Below are positions 54,701 through 64,000 of a stretch of DNA of 64,000 nucleotides, piece by piece. A program made the position numbers and the translations under genes. Source of the DNA: Pleurotus ostreatus/Saccharomyces cerevisiae fusant (Eukaryota; Opisthokonta); NCBI GenBank assembly GCA_024196135.1, contig JAMQCK010000019.1, forward strand, positions 1 to 64,000, written 5' to 3'. Position 1 is the stretch's first letter, and each line of letters opens with the position of its first letter. The notes under the pieces are model-generated. The model ran no database searches, was not told the origin of the DNA, and worked only from the letters and a program-made list of their open reading frames with translations.

Positions 54701-55982
54701 CTCCGGCTTATCGCAGTCGAAGCCCAGTGGATACCCGTCCCAACCGTACAGGTCGACCTTGCCCGGGCCGGCCTTTGCAAACTGGCCGCCCGCGTTCTTG
54801 TCGTTGTGGATGGTGGGTACCTGGTGGAGGCCGGACTCGCGGAAGACGTTCTGGAGGTCTTGCATGTGCGCGCTGAGGCCGGGGATCCCGAGGCCCTCGT
54901 CGGTGTAGTACTCGTTCTCGCTTTGAATGGCTGGGTGAAGGGTCAGTATAGGCCAGTTATGGGTGTCAGGGTGGTCGCATACCGACAACTGGCCCGTCAG
55001 GATACTGACAGATCAATAAGTGTGGCGTAAGTCTGATTGGCCTTGCTGACGCACCTGGTACGGAGCTGCGATGCTCGCGAACTCAGAGATGCTGTAGACG
55101 AGCGAGTGAGCGAGAAAGAAGCTGACACGAAGATCAACACCCACTAGGGATACCAAGCATCCCGATAGCCTGTTGCATTGGTCCGCGCAAGGTCCGGTAA
55201 GTTCGTCGTCCAGCTGGGGATACCACCTGCAAGACATGTTCGACCAGACCTCAATGATACCGACGTATCTTTGCTCACCTCCAGCGGACTCGGCATTGAT
55301 GTACGGGCCAGGACGAAGGACGACAAGTACGCCGACCTCCTTCGCTATGTCCAGGAACTTGGCCAAGTCGTTATGCTCCGTAAAGCGGACAGTGTCAGCG
55401 TTGGGAGAGACCAATCCCCAGTGCCCTGATACAAGCTTCAACATCGCGCATTCCGCTTGTCATGCAGAGGTCGACTCACAGTACACCGAGACGGTGTTGA
55501 GACCCGCAGCCTTGAACCTACACAGTGGGTCAGCCACGTACCAGGAAAGGTACAATGAGGCTACGTACTTCTGCAGCACGTCTACCCATAGCTCCGGCAC
55601 AGGGAGACGGAAAGGGTGGAATTCGCCAGAGAATAGCATGACGCGCTGTGCATTGCGCCATGAGTTTCGACCTGAGTTCTCACTACAATGGACTCACCTT
55701 GTCACCCAAGAAGACCGAATGCTGATCAAAGGTGACCGAAGCATTGCTCTCGCCATGGTAGAACCCGACTGTTCACGGTGAGAACCTTGCTTAGATACGA
55801 GCACAAAAGTACGTACTTGACCCCGGCGACGGTACATACTCGCCACCATGATCAACCGGGCTCTGTCGCGACTGAAGCTGAGTCTCACGCTTCTCCCACG
55901 GCGCGTAGAACGAAGCGCGCGCGTCCGCGAGGGAAAGCAGACCCGCAAAGGGGAGCAGGCGCGTCAGATGCAGCACGCGCAT
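51719..55982 (-). CDS. Secreted GH35 beta-galactosidase
   Basis: Starts [20 protein letters not shown] at 55982, a signal peptide. Around twenty short exons are inferred. The catalytic TIM barrel shows [65 protein letters not shown], the acid/base region [14 protein letters not shown], the nucleophile region LALFEWQ followed by [14 protein letters not shown], and [16 protein letters not shown]. The C-terminal jelly-roll domains continue ([20 protein letters not shown]) and the gene ends [13 protein letters not shown]. These enzymes release terminal beta-galactose from hemicellulose and pectin side chains outside the cell, consistent with plant cell-wall degradation. Numerous N-x-S/T sites fit a secreted glycoprotein. 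A TATAAAA box lies upstream. Exact exon borders need transcript data. Confidence 0.9.
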
Positions 55983-56697
55983 AATGGAGAGAAGGCCAGG
56001 CGCGTCCGGGAGGGTGGGCAGAAAGCGCAGCGCGACAAATCCCCGCGCGCCGTTTTATACCAGCACGGTGAGGTACGTCCATCATGTGTGCGCGGTCGGG
56101 AGACCGGGCCAAGGGATCCCTCGAACTGGGGAGAATATGTCATGGGGGTCATAGGACATGGTCCCGGACCGAACGCGCGACGATCCGTCGAGAGTACGTA
56201 CATTCGCCTGGAGAAGTACAGGAAGGGGAATGTCATGGGTGGTGCGGTGGAGAAGGGCGCGAACACCGTGGTGAGGGCGTGGGCATTGTGAGGGTCGTCC
56301 GGTTCTCCCGACATTCTCAAGAGGCGGACGAACTTGCACTCACTGTGAGCATGCGCGGCCATCGGGATCGCCATGACGTGCTGGTCCATCTCGCCATGCG
56401 TCACGGTCCGTACACAAGTTCCGCCATCAGAGTCTATCATTGAGGACGCGGTCACGTTCGACGGACCTCACGCTGCACGGCTTTTGCACGCCGCGTGTAG
56501 CGGCCGAGAACTTGAACGGCGTCAAGCACGACTGCAAAGGCGCAAATAGCGAGAGCACCAGGCTCATCGCGAACTACACTTCGGACATCTTGGGGTGAAT
56601 ATTGATTGGCAAAGGAGCTTTTATTCCTTCCGTATTAATGTAAACCTTGTAGTAAAATTGCATCTCACCCAGACCGATAACACACTCCTCTGCATAT
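55983..56697. other. Intergenic region
   Basis: It contains the GH35 promoter with a TATA box and the 3' flank of ERG11. No gene is recognised. Confidence 0.5.
56053..56059 (-). promoter_or_regulatory. TATA box of the GH35 gene
   Basis: TATAAAA on the minus strand, about 71-77 bp upstream of the start at 55982. It fits a regulated, strongly expressed secreted enzyme gene. Confidence 0.65.
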
Positions 56698-58599
56698 CTA
56701 CGCAACAGTCGCCCTCCTGCGGAAGTAGATATCCCTGGGCTTCAGCGGCATCGTAATCATCGTCTGAAGGAGTAGTGAGCTCGCAGTCCGTCGGCGAAAT
56801 CAGTGAACATACCGTGTAGTCATTGCCAGGGAACGGCGCGCCGAGCTTCATCTCAAGATGGCGGACGAGGGTAGCAAGCACGACACCGAGCTGGAGGTAC
56901 GCAAACTGCTCGCCGATGCAGCGATGCCTGCCCGCGCCGAACGGCTGGTACGGCGACTCCGTGCCCTTGCTGACAAGCCCGAAGCCAAAGTCAATCTTCT
57001 CCCCGTCCTTGTCGTCGTACGTCTTGAGCGCCTGCTTCGCGAAGCCCTCCGGGTCCGTCCAGCGCGCGAGCTCGAAGCGCTCGGGGTGCACCCAGATCGA
57101 CGGGTCCATCTGCGACATGATCGGCGAGGCGAGCGTCCAGGAGCCCTTGGGGATGATGTACACGCCGCCCTCCTTGTCGGGCGCGGCGAGCGAGGTCGGG
57201 ACGGGCGCGTCGTCGCGGACACCGCGCATGATGGAGTGGATGGGCGGGTGCATGCGGAGGGTCTCGCGGATGACGGAGTCGAGGATCGGGAGCTCGCGCA
57301 TCTCCTCGAAGGACATCTCGCGGAAGGTGCCGTCGGGGTTGCCAAAGTGCTTGACCTGCTCGGCGTACATGCGTTCGCTGGGGTGGGTGTGAGCGAAGGC
57401 AAAAGAAAGGAGGGGGCATGCCACTCACACGACCTCGGGGTTCTCAGCGATGTGCAGGATGGCCCAGGAGCCGGTGGCGGAGCTGGTGTGCTGGCCGGCC
57501 ATGAGCAGGGCGATGAGCATGTGCGCGACTTCGTGCTCGGGGATCTCCTGGCCGTTGCGGTACTTCTGCTTCATGAGGTAGCCCATGACATCGTCGACGT
57601 CCTCGGCCTCGCCGCGCTTGCGCTTCTGCATGATGTCGATGTAGAACTCGGAGATCTTCTTGTGCGCGCGGTCGCGGCGGCGGTAGCTCGCGAGGGGCAG
57701 GTTCGGGAACAGGAAGTTGATCGGCTTGAAGCCGCCGTCGAGGTCGGCGTACAGCTGCGCGAACGTCTTGTCGAGGTTGTCGCGGACCTCCTTGCCCTGG
57801 AGCGTGCGCGCGGCGGTGAGGATGGTGATCTGCGAGAGCGTCTCGACGGCGTCGAACTTGGCCCACTCCTTGGAGTTCTTCTGGTAGGTCGCGAACGTCT
57901 CGTCCTTCTTGAGGAAGTTCTCCGTCTCCTCGGTGATCATGTGCACGTATTCGCGGAAGCGGTCGCCGGTGAGGGAGTACTTGATGAACTTCTTCTGCTC
58001 CATGAACTTGTCGTTGGGGCAGTCGTAGACGACGTCCTTGCCGAAGACGGGGGTCGTGAAGTGCTGGCCGCGAGTTAGCACTAACTCGAGGGTAAGAGAG
58101 GCCTGCACGCACCGTGTACGCGTCCTCAGCGTTGAAGACGTGGCCCTTGCCGCCAAGAACAAAGTTGTTGCCCTGCGGGCTGAGCGCCACCGTGACGTTG
58201 CGTCCAAAGAGAACGAAGGTGAAGACGTTGCCGTACTGAGGGGGGTCAGACCAAGCACGCGCGAGTGCCACTGCGCCACGCACCTTCTCCCTGCACTGGA
58301 GGAAAAAGTCGAGGGGGTTCATGCCGTAGTGGATCGCAGAGCCGACCCATGGTAACCAGTGGAAGACGACTGGCGGACGCGTCTTGTCCTTCGGCAACTG
58401 CGCTCCCCGTCAGTACCAGCGCACAAACAGTCACTCCTCTACTCACAAACTGGTTCAGCACGTTCAGGACGATGGCAATGAGGGGGAAGGAGCCGAGGGC
58501 GAGCAGGAGATACGAGGGGTTCTTCGAGATCGTGTTCCCCGCCTCCGCAAAGTATCCCGCCCAGGCATCGGTGCTGGGCACCGTAAAGTTGGAGGTCAT
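56698..58599 (-). CDS. ERG11: Lanosterol 14-alpha-demethylase (CYP51)
   Basis: Starts MTSNFTVPSTDAWAGYFAEA at 58599, followed by a membrane anchor (YLLLALGSFPLIAIVLNVLN). Cytochrome P450 motifs: the I-helix LMAGQHTSSATGSW, ExxR in VIRETLRMHPPIHSIMRGVR, and the heme loop PYQPFGAGRHRCIGEQFAYL. The HWLPWVGSAIHYGMNPLDFF and VFGKDVVYDCPNDKFMEQKK regions are CYP51-specific substrate-site elements. The last intron (GTATGT donor) joins GNDYT to TMITMPLKPRDIYFRRRATV, restoring the conserved beta-sheet C-terminus with stop at 56698. The enzyme removes the 14-alpha methyl of lanosterol or eburicol in ergosterol synthesis at the ER and is the azole target. It appears intact. It is transcribed in the same direction as DSS1 upstream. 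Confidence 0.97.
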
Positions 58600-58932
58600 T
58601 GTCGCCGCAGACGTGGTCAGAGACAAGCCAGACAAGTGGACGCTGTGGTGGACGAACAAATCCCCGGGCGACTATTTGTATGAATTTTGATCGTCCCATG
58701 GTTCGACATTTTCCATCACGTGGCGCGCGCGCCTCAGGAAAACCGCGTCGGCCAGACGCGCCTCGCCAATTATCCTGGCCCGATTTCTGCAGGAATGGCG
58801 CTCAAAGATGGTCTCAACAGACGTCCAGGCCCAATGGAGCGCGTCGTATTATGCGTAAGTAGCGAGATGATGCGTAGTGTACAGTGCGTATGGTAATATC
58901 GTGAGTAGTGGTGTGGGGAAAGCAATTATCGC
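58600..58932. other. Intergenic region, ERG11 promoter
   Basis: About 330 bp between the DSS1 stop and the ERG11 start. No clear TATA box or recognised sterol-response element could be identified by eye. Confidence 0.45.
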
Positions 58933-61901
58933 TCAATACTTGTCTACCTGGCCATACACGAAGGAAGGAAGGCCCAAGCTCGCGCCAGTGACAGCGAGCT
59001 GTACGCGTTGACCGACAGGAATTTCAGCCAATGCCTGATCATCCTTGAAGGCTCGTAATCGCAGCCCAAGCTGTGGCACGTAGCAATCCAGTCGGAACTC
59101 CATGACCCTCCCGTCCAGCCCGAAGTTCATATTCACATACGCATCCAAGTTGCGCAAGAGACTCCCGTCCGCCTTCCCCAGCCGTGCGTCCTCGACGAAC
59201 CGCTTGATGAACATCGTCGACCAGAAGGAGTTCTCCGACGCCTCGATGCGCCGCTTGAACCGTGTCTTCCGGCGCAGCGTGTGCATGTACTCGTCGAGCG
59301 TTTGCGCGTCAAAGGGCACAGGACCCTCCGCGCCCGAGAGCCGGTGGTGAATGTTGTAGTGCGCGAGCAGGTCGGCGTGCCGGCGCAGCGGGCTCGTCAC
59401 GCGCACGTAGCCCTCGCCCTCGGGCACGCCGAGCGTGAAGTGCGCGCTTGGCTGCAGCGTGAACGTGCCGGCGCTGGGCATCTCGAGCCGACCCATCACC
59501 TCGTGCCACTCGACGAAGCCCTCGTCGTCGCGCAGGTCAAGCAGCGCTTCGAGGTCGGCATCCGTGCGAGGGATGGGAGCGGAAGCCGAGCGCCGGATGA
59601 GTGGAAGGTCGTTGTGGAGACCGTACAGCGAGGCAGCGCCGCCGGCGAGCTTCATGGCCTCAGCGATGATGCCACGAGCACCGGACGTTTCTTGCTTGAC
59701 ATCCCGGACCGCGAGCTCAACGCGCTGCGCGCCGCGGAACGCGCCAGGCTCGAAGTAGATATCCTTGTCGGTACCAGGGTCGATGCGCCAGGGGGAAGCC
59801 TTGTACTCCTTGTTGAGGAAGATGCCTTCGTCGCATCGTCGCTGTATGCAACGCTTCGCTACGGCATGCAAGGTCTTGAAATTCTCGAGGTCGGCAGCGT
59901 CCATGTTGGTTAATTGAATCGGTGGCAGAGTCGAAGGTGCGCCGAACGGGAATGCTGGCAGATTGCGCGGCAGGCCGAGGGCAGCGTCGACGGCATCGTA
60001 TGTCATTTTCTTCACGTTGCCAGCCAGACCTGCGCGGACAGCGTAGTCCTTCAGATTTCCGTCGGTATCAACCTTCGTACTGAAGGTCAACACACGGTCG
60101 GGACGTCCCCTATTACCTGCTAATGAGGACCCGATCACGGGGTGCTGCACTAGCGACGTTGGCAAAAGAGGGTAGATGCGGTCGCTCAGGTATAACGTCT
60201 CTATTCGCTCTGCTGCGCGCTTAGCGAAGACATGGCCTGGCGGGAGCACCGACGCCGGGTCCGCGACGTGGACATGGATCCAGACGTCATCCCCGTCGCG
60301 CTCGACGGAAATACCGTCATCGAGTTCGTGCGCGCCCACGTCGTCGACGACATACACTGGCATATCGCCCCAGTCGTGTCGCACGGCCTCTAAAGGGTCG
60401 ACGGCATGGAAGTCCTCCGGCCCCAGCGGCGTCTGTGCGGGCGCGCGCTTCATCGCACGCTCCACCAGCGCGTCGTCCTTCTGCACCGCCGCCTCCCGCG
60501 CCTCTGGGTTGAGCGGCAGCCGCAGACTCGGCGCCAGCAGCGCGGGGTTCAGCGATGGGCTCAGCACGCCTAGCGCGCGGATCGTCTCCATGAGCGTGTC
60601 GTCGCTCACGCGCTTCTCCCGCGGAAACACCTTGCCCACGACGTACCACATCATCGCGTCGTACGCCGAGTTTTCGCGCGTGACGTCGACCGCGTTGAGC
60701 AGCGTGCGCAGGATGATGAGCTCGTTGGGCGTCCAGTGGTGCTCAGCCGGCACGCGCTTGAGCGGCTCGTCGCGCGTCTCCGCGGCGAGCTGCTCCTGCT
60801 TCTGCACGACTTCCGCGGCCTTTTCGGCGAACGCCTGGAGGATGTGCCGTTGGTCCTTTTCCCCCGGCTTCGGGCGCGCCCACGACAAGACGGTGGTGAG
60901 CAGATCGACATGGGCCTTCGGCCGCACATCGTAGGAGGCCTCCGACATGAAGCTGAACTGCCGCACGAAGTACAGGTTGTGCTCGTACATGAACTTGTGC
61001 GCGGCAAGGACGTCAATTGTCGTAGGCTCGCGATTCTTGATCGCGAAGGCCTCCGCGACCTCTTGTGGGGATACCGTACTCCACTGGCTGTCGTCCAAAT
61101 GGCGGAAGTGCTCGTACACGGCCTCTGGGGGTTGGGTAAACTGCGCACGCCGCTCCTCAATATCGCGATCCATCTCGCGTAGCTTGAGGAGGACCTTCGT
61201 GCGCGCGGCTAGTTCATGGTTGTTCTGGGCCGTGTATTCCGTACCACAGCGAGCGATGACATCGAGGGGGACGAAGTTTGGGACATGGTATAGGATGTTA
61301 TCCGTCGTGACTTTCCAGAGCTCGCCGGTGGACGTGAAAACTTCGAAGCCAGCCTGGTTGTTGATGGGCATGTTACGGAGGGCGACGGCGTGCATTGTGC
61401 TTGTGCCACTGAGAGACGTCAATTGATCGTCCGCGCAAATCAACATGACACTCACTATCCACGAAGCTCAAGAAAGGACCCAAGGGAGATCCGCTCCTCC
61501 GACATCTCGCTGTCCTCGGCTGCGAACGTGAGCTGCTCCTTTGCCGCCTGGTCGAACTCCATCTTGTCCAGGGACGGCGCACGTCCACCAGCAGTCGCAA
61601 GCATAGTCTTCAGTCGCTCTGCCTCATCACGGGGGTCGCGTGGAATGAGCTTGCGTTTATGATTCTCCATTGAGCGGTTGACGAGGCGCATGGACGCGCC
61701 GTAAAGGCTGCGCGCCTGGCGCTCGTCCTCCATGATCCGCGGCTTCTTCTTGTACTTTCTGCGTATGTTCCTCGCCATGGAGGTCTCCTTCTGTCTGGCG
61801 GGAGCCTTGGAAGACCCTGCCTCGCCGGACTTGCCTGCCGCGGACGCGTACGATCGCGCCGTGCTGGGCAGCGAGAAGGCCGCGCGTGTGATCCTCCGCA
61901 T
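58933..61901 (-). CDS. DSS1: Mitochondrial 3'-5' exoribonuclease DSS1 (RNase II family)
   Basis: Exon 1 starts at 61901 with a mitochondrial presequence (MRRITRAAFSLPSTARSYAS). One intron (GTGAGT donor, CTCAG acceptor, near 61408-61453) joins FLELRGY to GTSTMHAVALRNMPINNQAG. The second exon has the RNB catalytic domain: VDDVGAHELDDGISVERDGD (acidic cluster that binds Mg2+), VHVADPASVLPPGHVFAKRA, ERIETLYLSDRIYPLLPTSL and YVRVTSPLRRHADLLAHYNI. The end (QLAVTGASLGLPSFVYGQV) is an OB/S1-like segment. With the helicase SUV3, DSS1 forms the mitochondrial degradosome that turns over mtRNA and introns. Length about 970 residues is typical. It is divergent from the C2H2 protein at 62103 (about 200 bp). 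Confidence 0.93.
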
Positions 61902-62102
61902 TCCGGGAACAAACTTGCAGAAGGCAGTGAAGCCCTCCCCCCGTCGTCTAGAAGAGTGTCGGCCGAGTAGGATGACCAGGAGCTGGTGAATGCAAGAAGC
62001 AGGTTCGCGTCAGCGAATGCGCCATCTGAAATTTCGGTCGCGTACGGGCCGGGCACCGATCATCTGCTTGTTTCTTCCCCCGACTCTTTCGACCTTCTCA
62101 AC

Positions 62103-63214
62103 ATGTTCAAACGTGTAGAACGCAAGCGTAAACGGAGGGAAGAAGAGGAGGAGCTCGGGATAGACGAAGAGATGAAGGAGGCCCTCGGCATGGGCGGTCT
62201 CGACACGGACTCTGACGAGTCTGAATCCGACTCTGATTCCGATCACCCGAACGATGAGGGAGAGGAGGACGCAGACGAGGTGCTCGAGGGCGTTGACGGC
62301 GAAGAATCCGAGGAGGACGATGCGTCTGACACAGACGACGGGGACTCACCCACCGACCCCGCCGCAGAAGTCTTCACCATCGGCGAACTCATGTCCTCCT
62401 CCCCAATCGTCCAGCTTCCTGATAAAGGCGGACACTTTACTTGTGTTGTATGCCCTGGGAAGGTGCTGCGTACAAAAGAATTCATCGACCAACATCTCGA
62501 GTCGCAAGTACGCAAAGCCGTCGATTCTATGCTCGCCTCTTCCTCACCCATACACCTCAGCCCCATACCCGACGCATGGCCCGCCTCGCCAGTTACGTCA
62601 AAGCCCACAAACCAGACCCAAATACCGATGCGTTTGACATCCTCGATAAAGTCGACGAGGAGAAAGAGCAGGCCACACCGGCTCCGGGAACTAGCAAGAA
62701 GGTGCGTCGTTTCTCTCTCACCTCTCGAGCCCGTCATCCTGATCAATGCTATTCTTCTCAGGCCGACAAGCGCGAACGCTTTCGACAAAGACGAGCCGAG
62801 GCACGAGCCAGGAAGCAGGCCAAGGCTGCGAGGGCGAAGCCAGCTGGCGCAGACGGCGCGGACGACGCAGAGAAAGCCAAGAAGGCGGCGAAGACTAGTG
62901 ATACTGGCGCAGACGCGAAGCCACCACCATCCAAGAAGAAGCACGTCTCTGCGTCTCGTCAAAGACGAATAGAGAGACGAGCCGCTGCCCGTGCTGCAGG
63001 CGAGTCGGGAGAGTCGAGCACTCCTGCGGGGCCCGCGAAGGAGAAGGAGCCGCTGAAGGACACGCAGGCAACGACGTCGAAGGACCCGAATGGCAAGACT
63101 GCGAAAGACTCGCCAATGAGCGTTACGAAGCGCGCGGCGGCAGCGATCGCGAAGTCGAAGATGGGGGACAAAAAAGATAAGCCCACGAAGAAACGCAAGC
63201 TATCGCGTGCATAG
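62103..63214 (+). CDS. Nucleolar-like C2H2 zinc-finger protein with acidic and basic regions
   Basis: I start at the Met of MFKRVERKRKRREEEEELGI (62103); an in-frame Met at 61986 is possible but would overlap the DSS1 promoter. An Asp/Ser/Glu-rich acidic stretch (about 62200-62350) follows. A finger comes next: GHFTCVVCPGKVLRTKEF, then HLESQ, and across an intron (from 62509, GTACGC donor) PHTRRMARLASYV, giving C-x2-C with a paired His (H-x5-H). A second intron (60 bp, ending about 62761) is in frame. The rest is Lys/Arg/Ala-rich (KRERFRQRRAEARARKQAKA) and ends KDKPTKKRKLSRA. The composition suggests a nucleolar RNA-binding or ribosome-biogenesis factor (inference). I do not recognise an exact orthologue. 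Confidence 0.78.
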
Positions 63215-63496
63215 TACAATTCTTGGGCTTACCTCGCTCGTATGTGTTTAGCTTCCTCTATAATATGTCCGAAGGCTGAACGGGACCATGGCAATGTCGA
63301 GTTCAACCGTGACATGTCACGTGTGATTGCTACAAGCACAGTGCTGTCGTACTGTACTCTCCTCAAGCCCCTTGTATCGCTGCAAGCCTCGAAATCGAAT
63401 GCATGCGACTCAATTTGAGAGTAGCAGTCGGGCTCGTCCCAGCTCGTTGGGTCGCTCGTTCTCTTTAGCGCACCAGGCGCGACAGCTTGTTGAGAG

Positions 63497-63511
63497 TTTC
63501 TGGAATATTCT
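63497..63511. promoter_or_regulatory. Heat-shock element (distal)
   Basis: TTC at 63498-63500, GAA at 63503-63505 and TTC at 63508-63510 form the alternating nTTCnnGAAnnTTCn array recognised by trimeric Hsf1. Spacing is perfect. It lies about 250 bp upstream of the HSP20 start. Confidence 0.85.
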
Positions 63512-63630
63512 GGCAACGCCGTCTAGTTTGTAGTCTCTTCACCATCTTGGGAGGCCCCGTCCTCGCGAACTGTGTAGAAAGCTCCGTAGGGCCCGACACA
63601 CGTCTACCGACGAATTCACTCTGACCGCTA

Positions 63631-63645
63631 CGAAAGTTCTCGAAA
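63631..63645. promoter_or_regulatory. Heat-shock element (proximal)
   Basis: The sequence CGAAAGTTCTCGAAA is a perfect nGAAnnTTCnnGAAn array. It lies just upstream of the TATA box and about 120 bp before the ATG, the classical HSE position. Confidence 0.87.
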
Positions 63646-63657
63646 CCCTCCTTTGAG

Positions 63658-63663
63658 TATAAA
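63658..63663 (+). promoter_or_regulatory. TATA box of the HSP20 gene
   Basis: TATAAA lies 12 bp after the proximal heat-shock element and about 105 bp before the start codon. Confidence 0.75.
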
Positions 63664-63762
63664 GGTAAGCGCCGCTGAGGTCCCGTCTCCTCAGAAATCC
63701 AGACAAATAGCCACTTACCAATACTCCAGCAACAACTCTCTCATCAATCTCGATCTACCACG

Positions 63763-64000
63763 ATGTCTGTCTTCTACTACGAGCCCTTCTACGACATCGA
63801 CCGCTTCCTCAGCGAGGCCTTCGGCCCCCGAGGCGCGGACAGCGCACAGCGCCGCATCGGCGAGGGCAACACCAACGACGCGCCGCGCGCCCTCAAGCCT
63901 AGGTGAGTTGCCCAACGTGCTGCCGTCTGCTTTGCGAACACGCTGACTGACCGCCTCTGCAGGATGGACCTTCACGAAGACGCTGAGAAGAACGTCGTGA
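63763..64000 (+). CDS. Small heat-shock protein, HSP20/alpha-crystallin family (3' partial)
   Basis: Starts MSVFYYEPFYDIDRFLSEAF at 63763. The FYDIDRFLSEAF motif and the following GPRG...RALKP region are the usual N-terminal arm of Agaricomycete HSP20s. An intron (GTGAGT donor, TGCAG acceptor) joins it to RMDLHEDAEKNVV, the first strand of the alpha-crystallin domain, where the window ends. The family forms oligomers that hold unfolding proteins. Two upstream heat-shock elements and a TATA box show heat regulation by Hsf1. The call rests on the N-terminal arm, the promoter and the start of the core. Confidence 0.9.

Larger units (their letters stand above)
63215..63762. promoter_or_regulatory. 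HSP20 promoter region
   Basis: About 550 bp upstream of the HSP20 start. It contains two perfect three-unit heat-shock elements and a TATA box, annotated separately. Confidence 0.75.

Noticed and set aside
56858..58078. Very long plus-strand frame (406 codons) opposite ERG11
   Set aside because: Composition is Leu/Val/Asp/Arg-biased, as expected for the complement of a strongly GC3-biased gene; CYP51 motifs are on the other strand.

Overview
The window is nuclear DNA of a filamentous basidiomycete. Genes are densely packed on both strands, GC-rich in coding sequence, and split by many short introns (about 48-90 bp, GT..AG, several with a CTAAC-like branch site). Products such as a WD-repeat PWP1, mitochondrial DNA polymerase gamma, CYP51, VTC1, a GATA factor and an atypical G-alpha fit an Agaricomycete, probably a polypore-like white-rot fungus; the order-level guess is inference. 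There is no bacterial operon structure, no CRISPR array, no recognisable tRNA or rRNA gene and no intact transposon.

Layout: 1-2487 holds the 3' part of a GATA zinc-finger regulator (5' end outside the window). 3128-4360 (-) is a crotonase-family enzyme whose last exon adds a C-terminal SKL peroxisomal signal. 4761-7877 (+) is a long RS-rich disordered protein. 8153-10015 (+) is the RAI1/DXO decapping nuclease. A gene-free stretch with a 22-bp tandem repeat follows. 11340-13314 (+) is a candidate Whi5/Nrm1-type G1/S repressor, 14461-16488 (+) an MFS sugar porter, 17134-18498 (+) an unrecognised disordered protein, 18978-20479 (-) a class-B-like J-protein, and 21794-23801 (-) a G-alpha lacking the usual catalytic Gln. 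23802-27865 is gene-poor and holds one small NTF2-like gene.

From 27866 on, the block is dense and mostly housekeeping: an SRPBCC-like protein, the divergent pair VTC1/SIS1, CAP2 (actin capping), HCR1 (eIF3j), COQ9, an STK16/Env7-type kinase, MIP1 (mitochondrial DNA polymerase), MAU2/SCC4 (cohesin loader), a basidiomycete protein of unknown function, PWP1 (60S biogenesis), a small secreted protein, a GH35 beta-galactosidase, ERG11/CYP51, DSS1 (mitochondrial 3'-5' exoribonuclease), a nucleolar-looking C2H2 protein, and the 5' part of an HSP20 gene with two perfect heat-shock elements.

The genes do not form one obvious pathway or biosynthetic cluster. Themes recur: mitochondrial maintenance (MIP1, DSS1, COQ9), protein folding (two J-proteins, HSP20), ribosome biogenesis and translation (PWP1, HCR1, C2H2 protein), and RNA 5'-end quality control (RAI1). 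The most promising leads are the splice-dependent PTS1 of the crotonase, the noncanonical G-alpha, the 10-nt microexon in VTC1, and several lineage-specific proteins.
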